Origin: Acidovorax sp. sif1233
GTDB taxonomy: Bacteria; Pseudomonadota; Gammaproteobacteria; Burkholderiales; Burkholderiaceae_C
Assembly: GCF_019218755.1 (NCBI RefSeq)
Contig: NZ_JAHUWZ010000002.1
Coordinates: 806,001 to 870,000, forward strand
DNA length: 64,000 nt
Reading direction: 5' to 3'
Shown here: piece after piece, positions 28,001 to 34,929 of the stretch
Numbering within the stretch: position 1 is the first letter of the stretch
Layout: each line of letters starts with the position of its first letter
Notes under the pieces: generated by a model
The model's database searches: none
Told to the model about the DNA's origin: nothing
Seen by the model: only the letters and a program-made list of their open reading frames with translations
Position numbers and translations under genes: made by a program

Positions 28001-28342
28001 CTTGGGCGCGGCCGCGCGGGCGGCGGTGATGAACTCGCACAGGTTGCCCCAGCCCTCGGCATCCCGCGCCACCACCACCACCCGCAGATCGCCCCACACA
28101 AACTCGCTGCCCACGATGAGGTGCAAGCCGCATTCCAGGGCCGCCTCCCAGGCCCGCACCACGCCCGCGACGGAGCATTCGTCGGTCAGTGCCAGCGCCC
28201 GGTAGCCCAGCTCCAGCGCACGCGCCACGAGTTCCTGCGGGTGCGATGCCCCGCGCTGAAAGCTGAAGTTGGACAGGCAATGCAGCTCGGCGTAGTCCGG
28301 CAACCCGGCCACAGCGGCATTCCCTGGCATGGGCGAAGACAT
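25043..28342 (-). CDS. dnaE2: Error-prone DNA polymerase DnaE2 (ImuC)
   Basis: A 1099-aa C-family polymerase for SOS-induced lesion bypass. It has an N-terminal PHP domain (from YAELHCLSNFSFQRGASHP), polymerase catalytic aspartates in PPDIDVDFEHDRREEV (around residue 392), and finger and helix-hairpin-helix segments. It has a C-terminal OB fold (ACGIVTVRQRPGTAKGTMFV). The ATG at 28342 has GGGAG 7 nt upstream. It is the last gene of imuA-imuB-dnaE2, 20 bp after imuB. Oddity: residues ~143-166 (ASDLIAVSACLSSARGQFDS...) derive from an in-frame copy of the dispersed repeat, flanked by TTTGAYG on both sides. Confidence 0.95.
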   Translation of the reverse strand: MSSPMPGNAAVAGLPDYAELHCLSNFSFQRGASHPQELVARALELGYRALALTDECSVAGVVRAWEAALECGLHLIVGSEFVWGDLRVVVVARDAEGWGNLCEFITAARAAAPKGQYHVGAASPWAALKGCELLLSPCRHGFDASDLIAVSACLSSARGQFDSYFDGHLWLAVELHLAPDDSLWLATLQRAGAALGLPLVAAGDVHMHARSRKPLQDVITAVRLGCSVGECGFALQPNAERHLRRRVRLAGIYPPELLDATLTVAGRCTFRLDEIKYQYPLETVPAGMTPAQALAWLVDVGVQGEYPQGAPEKVWVQIRKELDLIAHCQYEMYFLTVHDIVRYARSQNILCQGRGSAANSVVCYMLGITAVPPENTNLLFERFISKERKEPPDIDVDFEHDRREEVIQYIYEKYGRERAAIAAVVTTYRTRSALRDVGKALGVAPALVDAFAKDHHWFDEQFATDRLQELAESLGAPLHRHTAQLWLELAADLKGFPRHLSQHVGGFVLTQGKLTRLVPVEPASMEDRSVIQWDKDDLDTMGLLKVDVLALGMLSALRRCLDLRDALRGERWDLKGIPREDPATYDMICAADTVGVFQIESRAQMSMLPRLRPRKFYDLVVEVAIVRPGPIQGGMVHPYLKAREVERQMRSAGSTEPFPLEYPELRNALERTLGVPIFQEQVMQISIDAAGFTPGQADDLRRSMAAWKRKGGVHRFEKPLKDGMVARGYAAEFADRIFQQMLGFGEYGFPESHAHSFALLAYASSWLKCHEPACFLAALLNSLPMGFYTASQLVQDARRHGVRVLPVDVTLSHHDCTLEGPAEYLRPAKGLPAPLLPQPAVRLGLRLVGSLQEEAAKRLVQVRVTGPAFANTEDLALRARLSPQDLQALAAADALASLSGHRRQQMWDAAAQHPAPALLRDVPVHEAPLALPAAPEGEEILFDYAATGLTLRRHPLALLRPRLDRWRLLSALQLNAVPHGRKVRACGIVTVRQRPGTAKGTMFVTLEDETGPVNVIVWPALVDTWRNALLRSQLLAVEGMWQCSVPEGDGAPAPGSIPPSSPQAPAPTVVRHLVAQRFKDLTPLLGRMAHALQGSRDFH
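27845..27916 (-). repeat. Dispersed palindromic repeat, copy D, in frame inside dnaE2
   Basis: Read on the minus strand it is TTTGATAGCTGTCAGCGCTT, then GTCTGTC, then AAGCGCCAGAGGCCAATTT. This is the same arrangement as copies B and C (AGCGCTT, 7-nt loop, AAGCGC, then RGGCCA). It has no stop codon in the dnaE2 frame and spans about 72 nt (24 codons). TTTGATG on the left and TTTGACG on the right look like an imperfect duplicated target. Confidence 0.8.
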
Positions 28343-28362
28343 CGTGAAACTCCCTGGCGCCA

Positions 28363-29886
28363 TCACCCGAAGATTCCATGCAGGAACCAGCGGTGGGGGC
28401 GCGCCGCGGCCTGCGCGCCCTCCGGCACGGATGCCAGGCGCTCGCGAAACACCCACACCAGCCCCGCCACATCGTTGTGCGCGACGAAGTAGTCGCGCAA
28501 GGCCAGGCCGGCGCAGGGATGGGCCGGGTCTGCATCGTCGCTGCCGGCCCCGGACCACCAGCCCGCCTCGAAACGGTGGGGACCGGCCAGCAGGCGCAGC
28601 AGGCCGTGGTGGCACGGGCGGTTGCCCTGCACGGCCAGGCGCCGTGGCGGGTTCAGCAGCCAGGTGGGCTGCAGCAGCCCGCCGGGCGTGGCGTCCAGGG
28701 CCGCGCCGGAAGCGCTGGCGGATGCACCCCGGGCCGCGGGGCGGGGGGGCGCCGCCACGCGCAGCACCTCGGCCGCCGGGCGCCACTGCTGCATGCGCTC
28801 GGGGCGGTGGTCGGCCTGCAGCACCGGCGCCTGCACATGCTCGGCCCCCAGCCGGGCGGACAGGCGCTCGAGCAGCTGGTGCAAGGCCTCGCCTTGCACG
28901 CCACCCGGCAGGCCCGGGTCGCTGCCCCCACGGCCATCCGGCGGCAGGAGGCTGGCGCTGCGGTGCGCCAGCGGGGCCGCATCCAGCAGGCGCAGCGTGA
29001 TCTGGTTCGCTGGCGCGGCCAGCGTGGTCCGCGCCAGGTTTTCCGCCAGGAGCCGCCGCAGATGCGCCATGTCCTGCGTGGCCTGCGCCGTGCGCACCTG
29101 CAGCGCCTGCACGGGCGCGATCATCACGCCGTCGATGCGCCGCAGGTCGTGGCGCCACGCCAGCTCCAGCCCCAGCACACCTTGCTGGCGTGCCTGCAGC
29201 CAGCCATGCAGGGCCGCGATGCCACGGTGGGCACTCCAGAGCAGCGCATCGGCCGACGCCGCCAGCGCGGGCAGCTCCAGGGTCAGCGCGAACTGTTCGG
29301 GCAGTTCCAGCCACGCATGCGCTTCGGGGGCATCGCCAAAGGCCTGGTCCAGGGCCCGCAGCACCCCCGCGCCAAAGCGCCGCGAGACCCCCGGACGCGG
29401 CAGCGCACGCAGCGCCCCCCAGGTGCGGCAGCCCATGCGCTCCAGGCTAGCCACATGCGGGCGCAAGGCGGTCAGCGCATGCAAGGGCAGCCCTGGCGGC
29501 CCCTGCGCAGGCGGCGCCCGGCCCGCCAGGGCCAGCCTCAGAAAGCCGTGCGCCACCAGCGCCGTGGGGCCGCAGCCCCACGGCGGCTGCGCACAGGGCC
29601 TGCTTCCTTCAGAAAAAACAGGCTCTCCCTGCCCGCCCGAGGTGGAAGCCGCCACGGCCCAGGCCTGCAGCACCTGCGCCAGCAAGACATCGCGCCCGCC
29701 CCAAAGCCGTTCGGTGGAGGACACTTCCAGCAGCACGGCCTCATCGTCCACCAGCGCCACGCGCGGTGTAAAACGCAGCGCCCACCAGCCCGCCGACGGC
29801 TCCATCGCCACGGCGGCTCCTGCCAGCGCCGTGGAACCGCCCTCCCTCTCATCCGGCCGTGGCCATGGCAGCGCGATCCAGTGCAT
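28363..29886 (-). CDS. imuB: ImuB, Y-family polymerase-like protein
   Basis: A 507-aa catalytically inactive Y-family homologue that bridges ImuA and DnaE2 to the beta clamp. The start MHWIALPWP (ATG at 29886) resembles the ImuB N-terminus (W-x-A-L), the palm region includes TPRVALVDDEAVLLEVSSTERL, and the helix-hairpin-helix is LERMGCRTWGALRALPR. It ends HRWFLHGIFG, as ImuB proteins do. It overlaps the 3' end of imuA by 38 nt. The longer upstream frame is inside imuA and is not used. Confidence 0.92.
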   Translation of the reverse strand: MHWIALPWPRPDEREGGSTALAGAAVAMEPSAGWWALRFTPRVALVDDEAVLLEVSSTERLWGGRDVLLAQVLQAWAVAASTSGGQGEPVFSEGSRPCAQPPWGCGPTALVAHGFLRLALAGRAPPAQGPPGLPLHALTALRPHVASLERMGCRTWGALRALPRPGVSRRFGAGVLRALDQAFGDAPEAHAWLELPEQFALTLELPALAASADALLWSAHRGIAALHGWLQARQQGVLGLELAWRHDLRRIDGVMIAPVQALQVRTAQATQDMAHLRRLLAENLARTTLAAPANQITLRLLDAAPLAHRSASLLPPDGRGGSDPGLPGGVQGEALHQLLERLSARLGAEHVQAPVLQADHRPERMQQWRPAAEVLRVAAPPRPAARGASASASGAALDATPGGLLQPTWLLNPPRRLAVQGNRPCHHGLLRLLAGPHRFEAGWWSGAGSDDADPAHPCAGLALRDYFVAHNDVAGLVWVFRERLASVPEGAQAAARPHRWFLHGIFG

Positions 29887-30727
29887 GCCCCCTCCCCCCT
29901 GGCGATGCGGGCGCGGGCGCCCGACGCGGCACGGCGCCCCCGGCGGGGAGTGCAACGGCCAATGCGCCCCGGCCTTCCTCCATCATGCCCACCGCCGCGG
30001 CCTGGGCAGCACGCCGCCGTTCGGCCTGCGCCGCCAGCACCTGCGCCAGCAGAAGGTGGCATCCGGGCAATGGCAGCCCCTGCGCCAGGGGCGGCCCCCG
30101 GCGCTTGAGAATGTGCACCTGCATCCCGGGGAACACGGGCGTGCCCGCGGGCATGGGCATGCCCTGGACTTGCAGCCGCAGCAAGGCTGGCGACGCCTGG
30201 GGGGCCGCGCTGACGGGCCGAAACACCCACAGCAGCTGCTGTTGCTGGGCCGCGGCCAGCTGCAGCCGGCGCAAGGCCGCCGGCTGTGCCTGCGGCAGCC
30301 AGGCCATGACGGCCAGCACATCCCGGCACCGCAGCGCCTGCTCGGCGGCCCACAGCGCCGACATGGCCGTATCCGCCCGCACCAGGCCCAGCCGCCCGGG
30401 GGGCAGCCCCTGGGCCTGGAGCGCCGGGCCAAAAGGCTCGCACGGGGGCGCCACCACGACCACGGCCCCATGCCGCGCGGCCGTGGCCTGGGCCAGGGCG
30501 GGCAGCACCAGCTGCCATTCATGCAGGCCCGCCAAGGGCTGCAACACCTCGCTCAGCGCCCCGACAGGCCACCCTCCACCCGGTAGCTGCGCATCCAGCA
30601 GCGCATACCCCGTGGATTGCGCCTGGTGCTGTCCCGTGCCCACCAGCCCGTCCGCGTGCCAGACGCCAGGCACGGCAAATGGCAGATCGGAGGCGACAAC
30701 CCGCGGGGAGTGGCGTTGCGCAGGCAT
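29849..30727 (-). CDS. imuA: ImuA, SOS translesion synthesis protein
   Basis: A 292-aa RecA/SulA-like protein that starts the mutagenesis cassette. The start MPAQRHSPR (ATG at 30727) is preferred because the longer frame runs through the LexA box. Typical segments are LPGGGWPVGALSEVL and EWQLVLPALAQATAARHGA in the first half, and VFRPVSAAPQASPALLRLQV later. The Walker-A-like loop of RecA is degenerate here, as in other ImuA proteins. It is first in the operon imuA-imuB-dnaE2. Confidence 0.9.
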   Translation of the reverse strand: MPAQRHSPRVVASDLPFAVPGVWHADGLVGTGQHQAQSTGYALLDAQLPGGGWPVGALSEVLQPLAGLHEWQLVLPALAQATAARHGAVVVVAPPCEPFGPALQAQGLPPGRLGLVRADTAMSALWAAEQALRCRDVLAVMAWLPQAQPAALRRLQLAAAQQQQLLWVFRPVSAAPQASPALLRLQVQGMPMPAGTPVFPGMQVHILKRRGPPLAQGLPLPGCHLLLAQVLAAQAERRRAAQAAAVGMMEEGRGALAVALPAGGAVPRRAPAPASPGGRGHALDRAAMATAG

Positions 30728-30756
30728 GGTGGGAAGAGAGGGTCCGAAAACACGAA

Positions 30757-30776
30757 TACTGTAAATATAACCAGTA
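30757..30776. promoter_or_regulatory. LexA (SOS) box of imuA-imuB-dnaE2
   Basis: TACTGTAAATATAACCAGTA matches the CTGT-N8-ACAG consensus apart from one base and extends into a longer inverted repeat (AATACTG/CAGTATT). It lies 30 nt upstream of the imuA start. It would make the cassette DNA-damage inducible. Confidence 0.88.
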
Positions 30777-30894
30777 TTTTGCCAGCAGCATGAAAACCTC
30801 GGAAAGGCCCGGGAAGGCCCTGCCATTCAGAGCTGGGCGGCACACGCCGCGCTCCCTACAATGGGTCGCAAAAGGAAACAGAGGGAGTCGTTCA

Positions 30895-31515
30895 ATGAAG
30901 GCAATCCAGTCGGCAGCAGTCGCCCTGCTGCTTCTCCTGTCGGGCAACACGTTCGCCGCCTATGCGGTCTACGTTTTCGAAAGTGGCGGCAATGTGGTCG
31001 CCAGCGGCAGCGGCCGCATGAACATGGCAGCCCTCACCCCGGCCGGCAACGGGCCTCTTTTCTCCGTGGTCATCCCCTCGGCTGCGCTGATTTTCACCGG
31101 CACGGCCGGGACGGTGGAGGCCTACATGGGCGTCTCCGGGCCTCCCATGCTGGGGGCGGGAGGCCCTGTCCTCGCCGATACATCGTCGGGCGACATGGTG
31201 GGACTGGACGGCATGATGGCACCGGGGTTTGTCTTCGCCCCCCTGGGCTACGTCTCCGGATCGGCGCTCGCTTCCTCGGCCACGTGGACGGGGACCTCGC
31301 TGGCCAGCCTGGGGCTCACGCCAGGCTCCTACACCTGGACCTGGGGCGCGGGCCCCACCGCCGATTCGTTCACGGTCCACGTGGGCATCGCGCCACCCGC
31401 CGCCCCGGCTTCCATTCCAACGCTGTCCGAATGGGGCCTGGCGATCCTCTCGGCCCTCATGGCGGGATGGGCGATGCGCCATCGCCTCCCGCGGCGCCGC
31501 AACAAGGCGGCCTGA
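30895..31515 (+). CDS. IPTL-CTERM sorting-domain protein
   Basis: A 206-aa exported protein of unknown function. It has a signal peptide MKAIQSAAVALLLLLSGNTFA (cleavage near residue 21-22), then a Gly/Ala/Ser/Thr-rich, probably beta-rich body. The C-terminus carries the IPTL-CTERM signal: IPTLSEWGLAIL, a hydrophobic helix, and the Arg-rich tail RHRLPRRR. This tail is a known sorting signal class of betaproteobacteria, thought to be processed by an exosortase-like system. GGGAG lies 9-13 nt before the ATG. It is divergent from imuA. No partner sorting enzyme is in the window. Confidence 0.87.
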   Translation: MKAIQSAAVALLLLLSGNTFAAYAVYVFESGGNVVASGSGRMNMAALTPAGNGPLFSVVIPSAALIFTGTAGTVEAYMGVSGPPMLGAGGPVLADTSSGDMVGLDGMMAPGFVFAPLGYVSGSALASSATWTGTSLASLGLTPGSYTWTWGAGPTADSFTVHVGIAPPAAPASIPTLSEWGLAILSALMAGWAMRHRLPRRRNKAA

Positions 31516-31581
31516 AAACACGTTGACTCACGGGCCCCGGCAAGACGCTTGCGCGCCCCCGAAAAGATCCTGAACAGGTTC

Positions 31582-32892
31582 TCAGAGCTTTCGGAGGGCC
31601 CAATCACACCAATCCGCCACCGCCCCATCCGCGGGCGTGGCGCGCTGCGCCAGTTGCGGCCAACGGCGGTGGCTGGCATTCAGGATGCTCTGGAGCTGCC
31701 ACAGCGCCTCGCGCCCCACCAGGGCCACTTCGGCCATGCCCATGGTGTCGCCCCGCAGCTGCGCCATGAACTCGCCCTGCTGCTGGGGGTGCGAACCAGC
31801 TTCCGTCAGGGCTTTCTGAAGGGCCAGCAGGCGGGCATCGACAAATGCGAGGGCGCTCCCCGGCAGCGTCTTCGCGCTGGTTCCGGGGGGCAATGCGGCC
31901 TTGAGCTGGTCCCAGCAGGCAAAGGCTTCGGCGAGAAGGTCCATCTGGCGTGGGGCATCGTTGCCCAGGGGCATGAGCGCGGAGTCGCGGGCGACCTCCT
32001 CCTGCAGCAGGGGCAGGAGATGCGCCACCAACGCCGATGGGAACTTGCGATGGTTCAGCCGCAGCACCAGTGACAGGCGCTGCGCGGGCATGTCGTCGTA
32101 TTTCTCGTAGAACGCAGCCACCACTTCGGCCAGCAGCAGGATGCGGCCCAGCACCGAGATATCCGCACCCGCCAGCCCTCGCGGATAGCCGCTGCCGTCC
32201 ATGCGCTCGTGGTGTTCCAGCACCGCCACCTCCACCGGCCGGGGGTAGGCCTGGGTGTCGCGGATCATGAGCATGGCGGTGATGGGGTGCGCCACCAGGT
32301 GCTTGCGCTGCACGCCAACGACCTTGTGGTCGGGATCGCTCCAGGCCGGGTCCATGTGCAGCACGCCCAGGTCGTGCAGCAAGGCTGCGGCGGCGAGGTT
32401 GGCGCAGTCGCGCTCGCCCAGCTCGCTCTTGATGGCCAGAAACACGGCCACGGTCATCATCTGCAGGCTGTGCTGGAAAAGTTCAGGCCGCTGCTCGCGC
32501 ATCACGGTGAGTTTGCAGGCCATGGAGGGAGGCAAGGGCAGCGAGCGCAGCGGCGCCAGCAGCCGGGCAGCCGAACCCAGCGTTTCGGCCAGCAGCCGGG
32601 GCAGCACCTCCCGCTCCACCAAGGCCTGCCCCGCAGCCAGCAAGGCAGGCACATCCACGGGATTGTCGATGGACAGGTGCCGGTCAATCGGCTCGCGCAG
32701 CTTGTGCTGCACCAGGCGGTCGTACAGGCGGCCATCGATGCGGGCCCCCTTCTCGACCAGCTTGATGCCGTTGTCGGTGTAGATGGCGGCGTCAGCGACC
32801 ACCATGCGCCGATCGGCCATGTCGGTCAACGCGCGCAGGTAGTGGGGGCTGTCCGCGGTGTCGATGCCCGCAGGTACAAGAGAGTCTGTCAT
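31582..32892 (-). CDS. HD-GYP-like phosphohydrolase domain protein
   Basis: A 436-aa protein with an unassigned N-terminal region (residues 1-130) and an HD-GYP-like domain. Metal/GYP motifs are His173-Asp174 in HDLGVLHMD, His202 in AHPITA, and HHERMDGSGYPRGL (227-240). The usual Lys after HD (HDIGK) is Val, and the usual final metal Asp after R-I is Glu256 (ILLLAEVVAAF), so c-di-GMP hydrolysis is possible but uncertain. No membrane segment is evident. I start at MTDSLVPAG (ATG 32892). An FNR/ANR box lies 82-95 bp upstream. Confidence 0.83.
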   Translation of the reverse strand: MTDSLVPAGIDTADSPHYLRALTDMADRRMVVADAAIYTDNGIKLVEKGARIDGRLYDRLVQHKLREPIDRHLSIDNPVDVPALLAAGQALVEREVLPRLLAETLGSAARLLAPLRSLPLPPSMACKLTVMREQRPELFQHSLQMMTVAVFLAIKSELGERDCANLAAAALLHDLGVLHMDPAWSDPDHKVVGVQRKHLVAHPITAMLMIRDTQAYPRPVEVAVLEHHERMDGSGYPRGLAGADISVLGRILLLAEVVAAFYEKYDDMPAQRLSLVLRLNHRKFPSALVAHLLPLLQEEVARDSALMPLGNDAPRQMDLLAEAFACWDQLKAALPPGTSAKTLPGSALAFVDARLLALQKALTEAGSHPQQQGEFMAQLRGDTMGMAEVALVGREALWQLQSILNASHRRWPQLAQRATPADGAVADWCDWALRKL

Positions 32893-33201
32893 GCAAGAAC
32901 ACAAAGGGTTACCTTGGACTATATGACGTTCCCTCCCTGTGTATCGCCCCGGCCGCCTTGGGCATGCGGTACCTTGATGCAGATCAAGCGCCTGGCGGCA
33001 GTACGCGGATGCCGGGCGCAATCCTGGGGGCGCCACGTAGGCGGAACTCGCGCCAGCCGTCCTTGGCATGGGCATTGCCCCGGTTTCCCATCGTTCCTGA
33101 AAAACGCCCTACTCGCCAGGATTCGAGGCGCCAAAACCCCATTGCTGCCACAAAAATATGGGTAAACCCTGCCTGCTTACACCCTCATTGTTTCCAATAC
33201 C
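32893..33201. other. Intergenic region with no gene seen
   Basis: About 310 bp between the divergent HD-GYP-like gene and the leader of the small exported protein. It contains an FNR/ANR box at 32974-32987. No convincing ORF, tRNA or terminator is seen in the rest. Confidence 0.6.
32974..32987. promoter_or_regulatory. FNR/ANR box
   Basis: TTGATGCAGATCAA is a perfect match to the FNR/ANR consensus TTGAT-N4-ATCAA. It is 82 bp upstream of the HD-GYP-like start and about 380 bp from the small exported gene on the other strand, so the former is the likelier target. It suggests oxygen-dependent control. Confidence 0.72.
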
Positions 33202-33365
33202 GGAACAGTTAGTTTGCGACCCGGTGGTTTTTCTTCGCGCCCCATCCACGTACAGTTCAACCCATCGATGAGCCGAACCCGCAAGGCGACTCACCGAACC
33301 CGGTTCAGAAATGGTTTTTGTCCCGGCTTTTTTGAGACGCTTTTTTAACTTCAAGGATTTTCATC
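33202..33365 (+). promoter_or_regulatory. Conserved 164-nt leader, copy 1
   Basis: From GGAACAGTTAGTTTGCGACC to the ATG this leader is the same length as the one at 44052-44215. It is identical over about 80 nt (33250-33329, including CCGAACCC twice and the GAACCCGGTTC palindrome). TGAGCC...GGCGACTCA can pair. It ends in phrased T-runs and AAGGA before the ATG. With the following gene it forms the left direct repeat flanking the carbohydrate cluster. Promoter, structured 5' UTR or both. Confidence 0.7.
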
Positions 33366-33653
33366 ATGAACAAGACCGCCCGCTTCCTCTCCATCGCCGC
33401 CGTGGCCGCTTTCGCTTCTTTCGGTGCCCAGGCCGACGAGGCCGATGCCTCGCAGTTCGCCACGAAGTTCGAGACGAACCGCACCCGCGCCGAAGTGGCC
33501 GCCGAAGCCGCCACCGTGGCCCAGACCCGCTCCATCGAGCCCGCAGGTTCGCGTGTGGTGACCTACCAATCCACGGCCGACCGCGCCGCCGTGCGTGCCC
33601 AGGCCGCCGATGCCGTGCGCACCGGCCAGATCCCTTCGGGTGAGCGTGGTTGA
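33366..33653 (+). CDS. Small exported protein, paralogue 1 (DUF4148-like, function unknown)
   Basis: A 95-aa protein with a signal peptide MNKTARFLSIAAVAAFASFGAQA (cleavage after residue 23) and an acidic/alanine-rich mature part. It contains NRTRAEVAAEAATVAQ and TADRAAVRAQAADAVRTGQ, which resembles small periplasmic DUF4148-like proteins of Burkholderiales. There is no catalytic motif. The RBS AAGGA precedes the ATG. It differs from paralogue 3 (44216) at only a few residues, but its C-terminus SGERG differs from the AGEIG ending of the other two. Probably an abundant periplasmic stress or structural protein; the role is unknown. Confidence 0.85.
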   Translation: MNKTARFLSIAAVAAFASFGAQADEADASQFATKFETNRTRAEVAAEAATVAQTRSIEPAGSRVVTYQSTADRAAVRAQAADAVRTGQIPSGERG

Positions 33654-33745
33654 TCAGCGCTTGATTCGCTGAATCCAGGCCCTCTCCTGCTGCGTATTTC
33701 CAAGTACATCGCCCTCATTTTTTTGAATTTCACCGGAGTTTCACC

Positions 33746-34042
33746 ATGAACAAGACCGCACGTTTCCTCTCCATCGCCGCCGTGGCCGCTTTCGCTTCTT
33801 TCGGTGCACAGGCCGACGAAGCCGATGCTTCGCAGTTCGCCACGAAGTTCGAGACGAACCGCACGCGCGCCGAAGTGGCCGCCGAAGCCACCACCGTGGC
33901 CCAGACCCGCTCCATCGAGCCCGCAGGTTCGCGCGTGGTGACCTACAAGTCCACGGCCGACCGTGCCGCCGTGCGTGCCCAGGCTGCTGAAGCCGTGCGC
34001 ACCGGCCAGATCTCGGCGGGCGAAATCGGCAACGCCATGTAA
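33746..34042 (+). CDS. Small exported protein, paralogue 2
   Basis: A 98-aa tandem duplicate of the preceding gene. The first 48 residues are identical; differences are Ala49Thr, Gln68Lys, Asp82Glu and a C-terminus ISAGEIGNAM. It is 92 bp downstream of paralogue 1 and has its own, unrelated upstream sequence with CGGAG ahead of the ATG, so it may be co-transcribed with paralogue 1. A strong terminator follows at 34113-34139. Confidence 0.85.
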   Translation: MNKTARFLSIAAVAAFASFGAQADEADASQFATKFETNRTRAEVAAEATTVAQTRSIEPAGSRVVTYKSTADRAAVRAQAAEAVRTGQISAGEIGNAM

Positions 34043-34112
34043 TTGCCGTGCGGCGGGGCGGCCATGCCCCCCGTTCCTTCCGCGCGGTGGTTGCCATGAA
34101 GGCATGAATGAC

Positions 34113-34139
34113 AAACGGGCTCCTGCGGGAGCCCGTTTT
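34113..34139 (+). terminator. Terminator after paralogue 2
   Basis: AAACGGGCTC, loop CTGCGG, GAGCCCGTTTT forms a strong GC stem with a T4 tail. It lies between the small exported genes and the convergent GntR gene, and the A-tract on the other side may let it serve both directions. Confidence 0.8.
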
Positions 34140-34172
34140 GCCTGGAGAGACTGCCCGCGCCTCAGGAGGTCA

Positions 34173-34928
34173 TCATGTCGTTGTCTGCACGTGCAGGCGG
34201 CTCGACTTGCAGCGGTGCAAGGCGTTGTAGTACTCCAGGCGGCGGCCGTTGGCGCCATAGGCGATGGACTCGATGCGCAGCAGCGGCTCGGGGCTTGCCA
34301 GCTGCAGCAGTTCGCAGGTCTCGGCGTCGGGCAGCACGGCGTCGATCCAGCGCTCGGCGCGCACCAGCCGCACCCCGTACTGGCGGCGCAACACGTCGTA
34401 GAGCGAGCGGTCGTCCAGGCGCATGCGGTGCAGGCCGGGCGCCAGGTCGGCGGGCACCACGGTTTCCACCAGCAGGCGCAGCTCGCCATCCACGCTGCGC
34501 AGCCGTTTCAAGGCCACCACCTGGGTGTCGTCCGTGAGGCCCAGCGCGCTGATCTCCTGCGGCGTGGGTGCGCGCAACTGCTGACCAAGGACCTGGGTGC
34601 GCACCGAACGGCCCTTGCGCTCCATCTCGTCGGAGAAGCCGAGCACGGTGGAAACGAAATCCTCGTCGCGCTCGCGCGCCGCGACAAACGCACCACGGCC
34701 CTTGATCTTGTAGATCAGGTTGTTGCGCACCAGGTCGGCCAGCGCCTCGCGCACCACGATGCGCGAGATGCCGAACTGCTCGCCCAGTTCGGCCTCGGAC
34801 GGCAGCTTGGCGCCGATGGCCAGTTCGCCCTGCAGTATCTGCAGGCGCAGGGCATCGCGGAACTGCGCCCACAGGGGCGATTCGGAGTTGCGGTCGAGCA
34901 GGGGCTGGAGTTCGGTCGGTGAATTCAC
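34173..34928 (-). CDS. GntR-family regulator, UTRA (HutC-type) domain
   Basis: A 251-aa regulator. The winged helix is at residues ~18-85 (LPSEAELGEQFGISRIVVREA, then NNLIYKIKGRGAFVA), followed by a UTRA ligand-binding domain to the C-terminus (LYDVLRRQYGVRLVRAERWIDAV). It is last in the minus-strand operon kinase - GlpD-like - gntR (1 bp after the dehydrogenase stop), so it probably senses a pathway sugar phosphate and represses the cluster. The candidate operator is the TGTCRTRACA set at 38246-38356. Confidence 0.9.
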   Translation of the reverse strand: MNSPTELQPLLDRNSESPLWAQFRDALRLQILQGELAIGAKLPSEAELGEQFGISRIVVREALADLVRNNLIYKIKGRGAFVAARERDEDFVSTVLGFSDEMERKGRSVRTQVLGQQLRAPTPQEISALGLTDDTQVVALKRLRSVDGELRLLVETVVPADLAPGLHRMRLDDRSLYDVLRRQYGVRLVRAERWIDAVLPDAETCELLQLASPEPLLRIESIAYGANGRRLEYYNALHRCKSSRLHVQTTT

Positions 34929-34929
34929 G

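Noticed and set aside
28343..29314. N-terminal extension of dnaE2 into imuB
   Set aside because: The extra ~320 residues are Ala/Gly/Pro-rich, overlap imuB out of frame, and the family N-terminus begins at MSSPMPG with a good RBS.
33654..33745. GATCAGCGCTTGATTCGCTGAATCCAGGCC as a sixth copy of the dispersed repeat
   Set aside because: It has AGCGCTT but lacks the matching AAGCGCT arm and the GATAGC left flank; similarity is too short to call.
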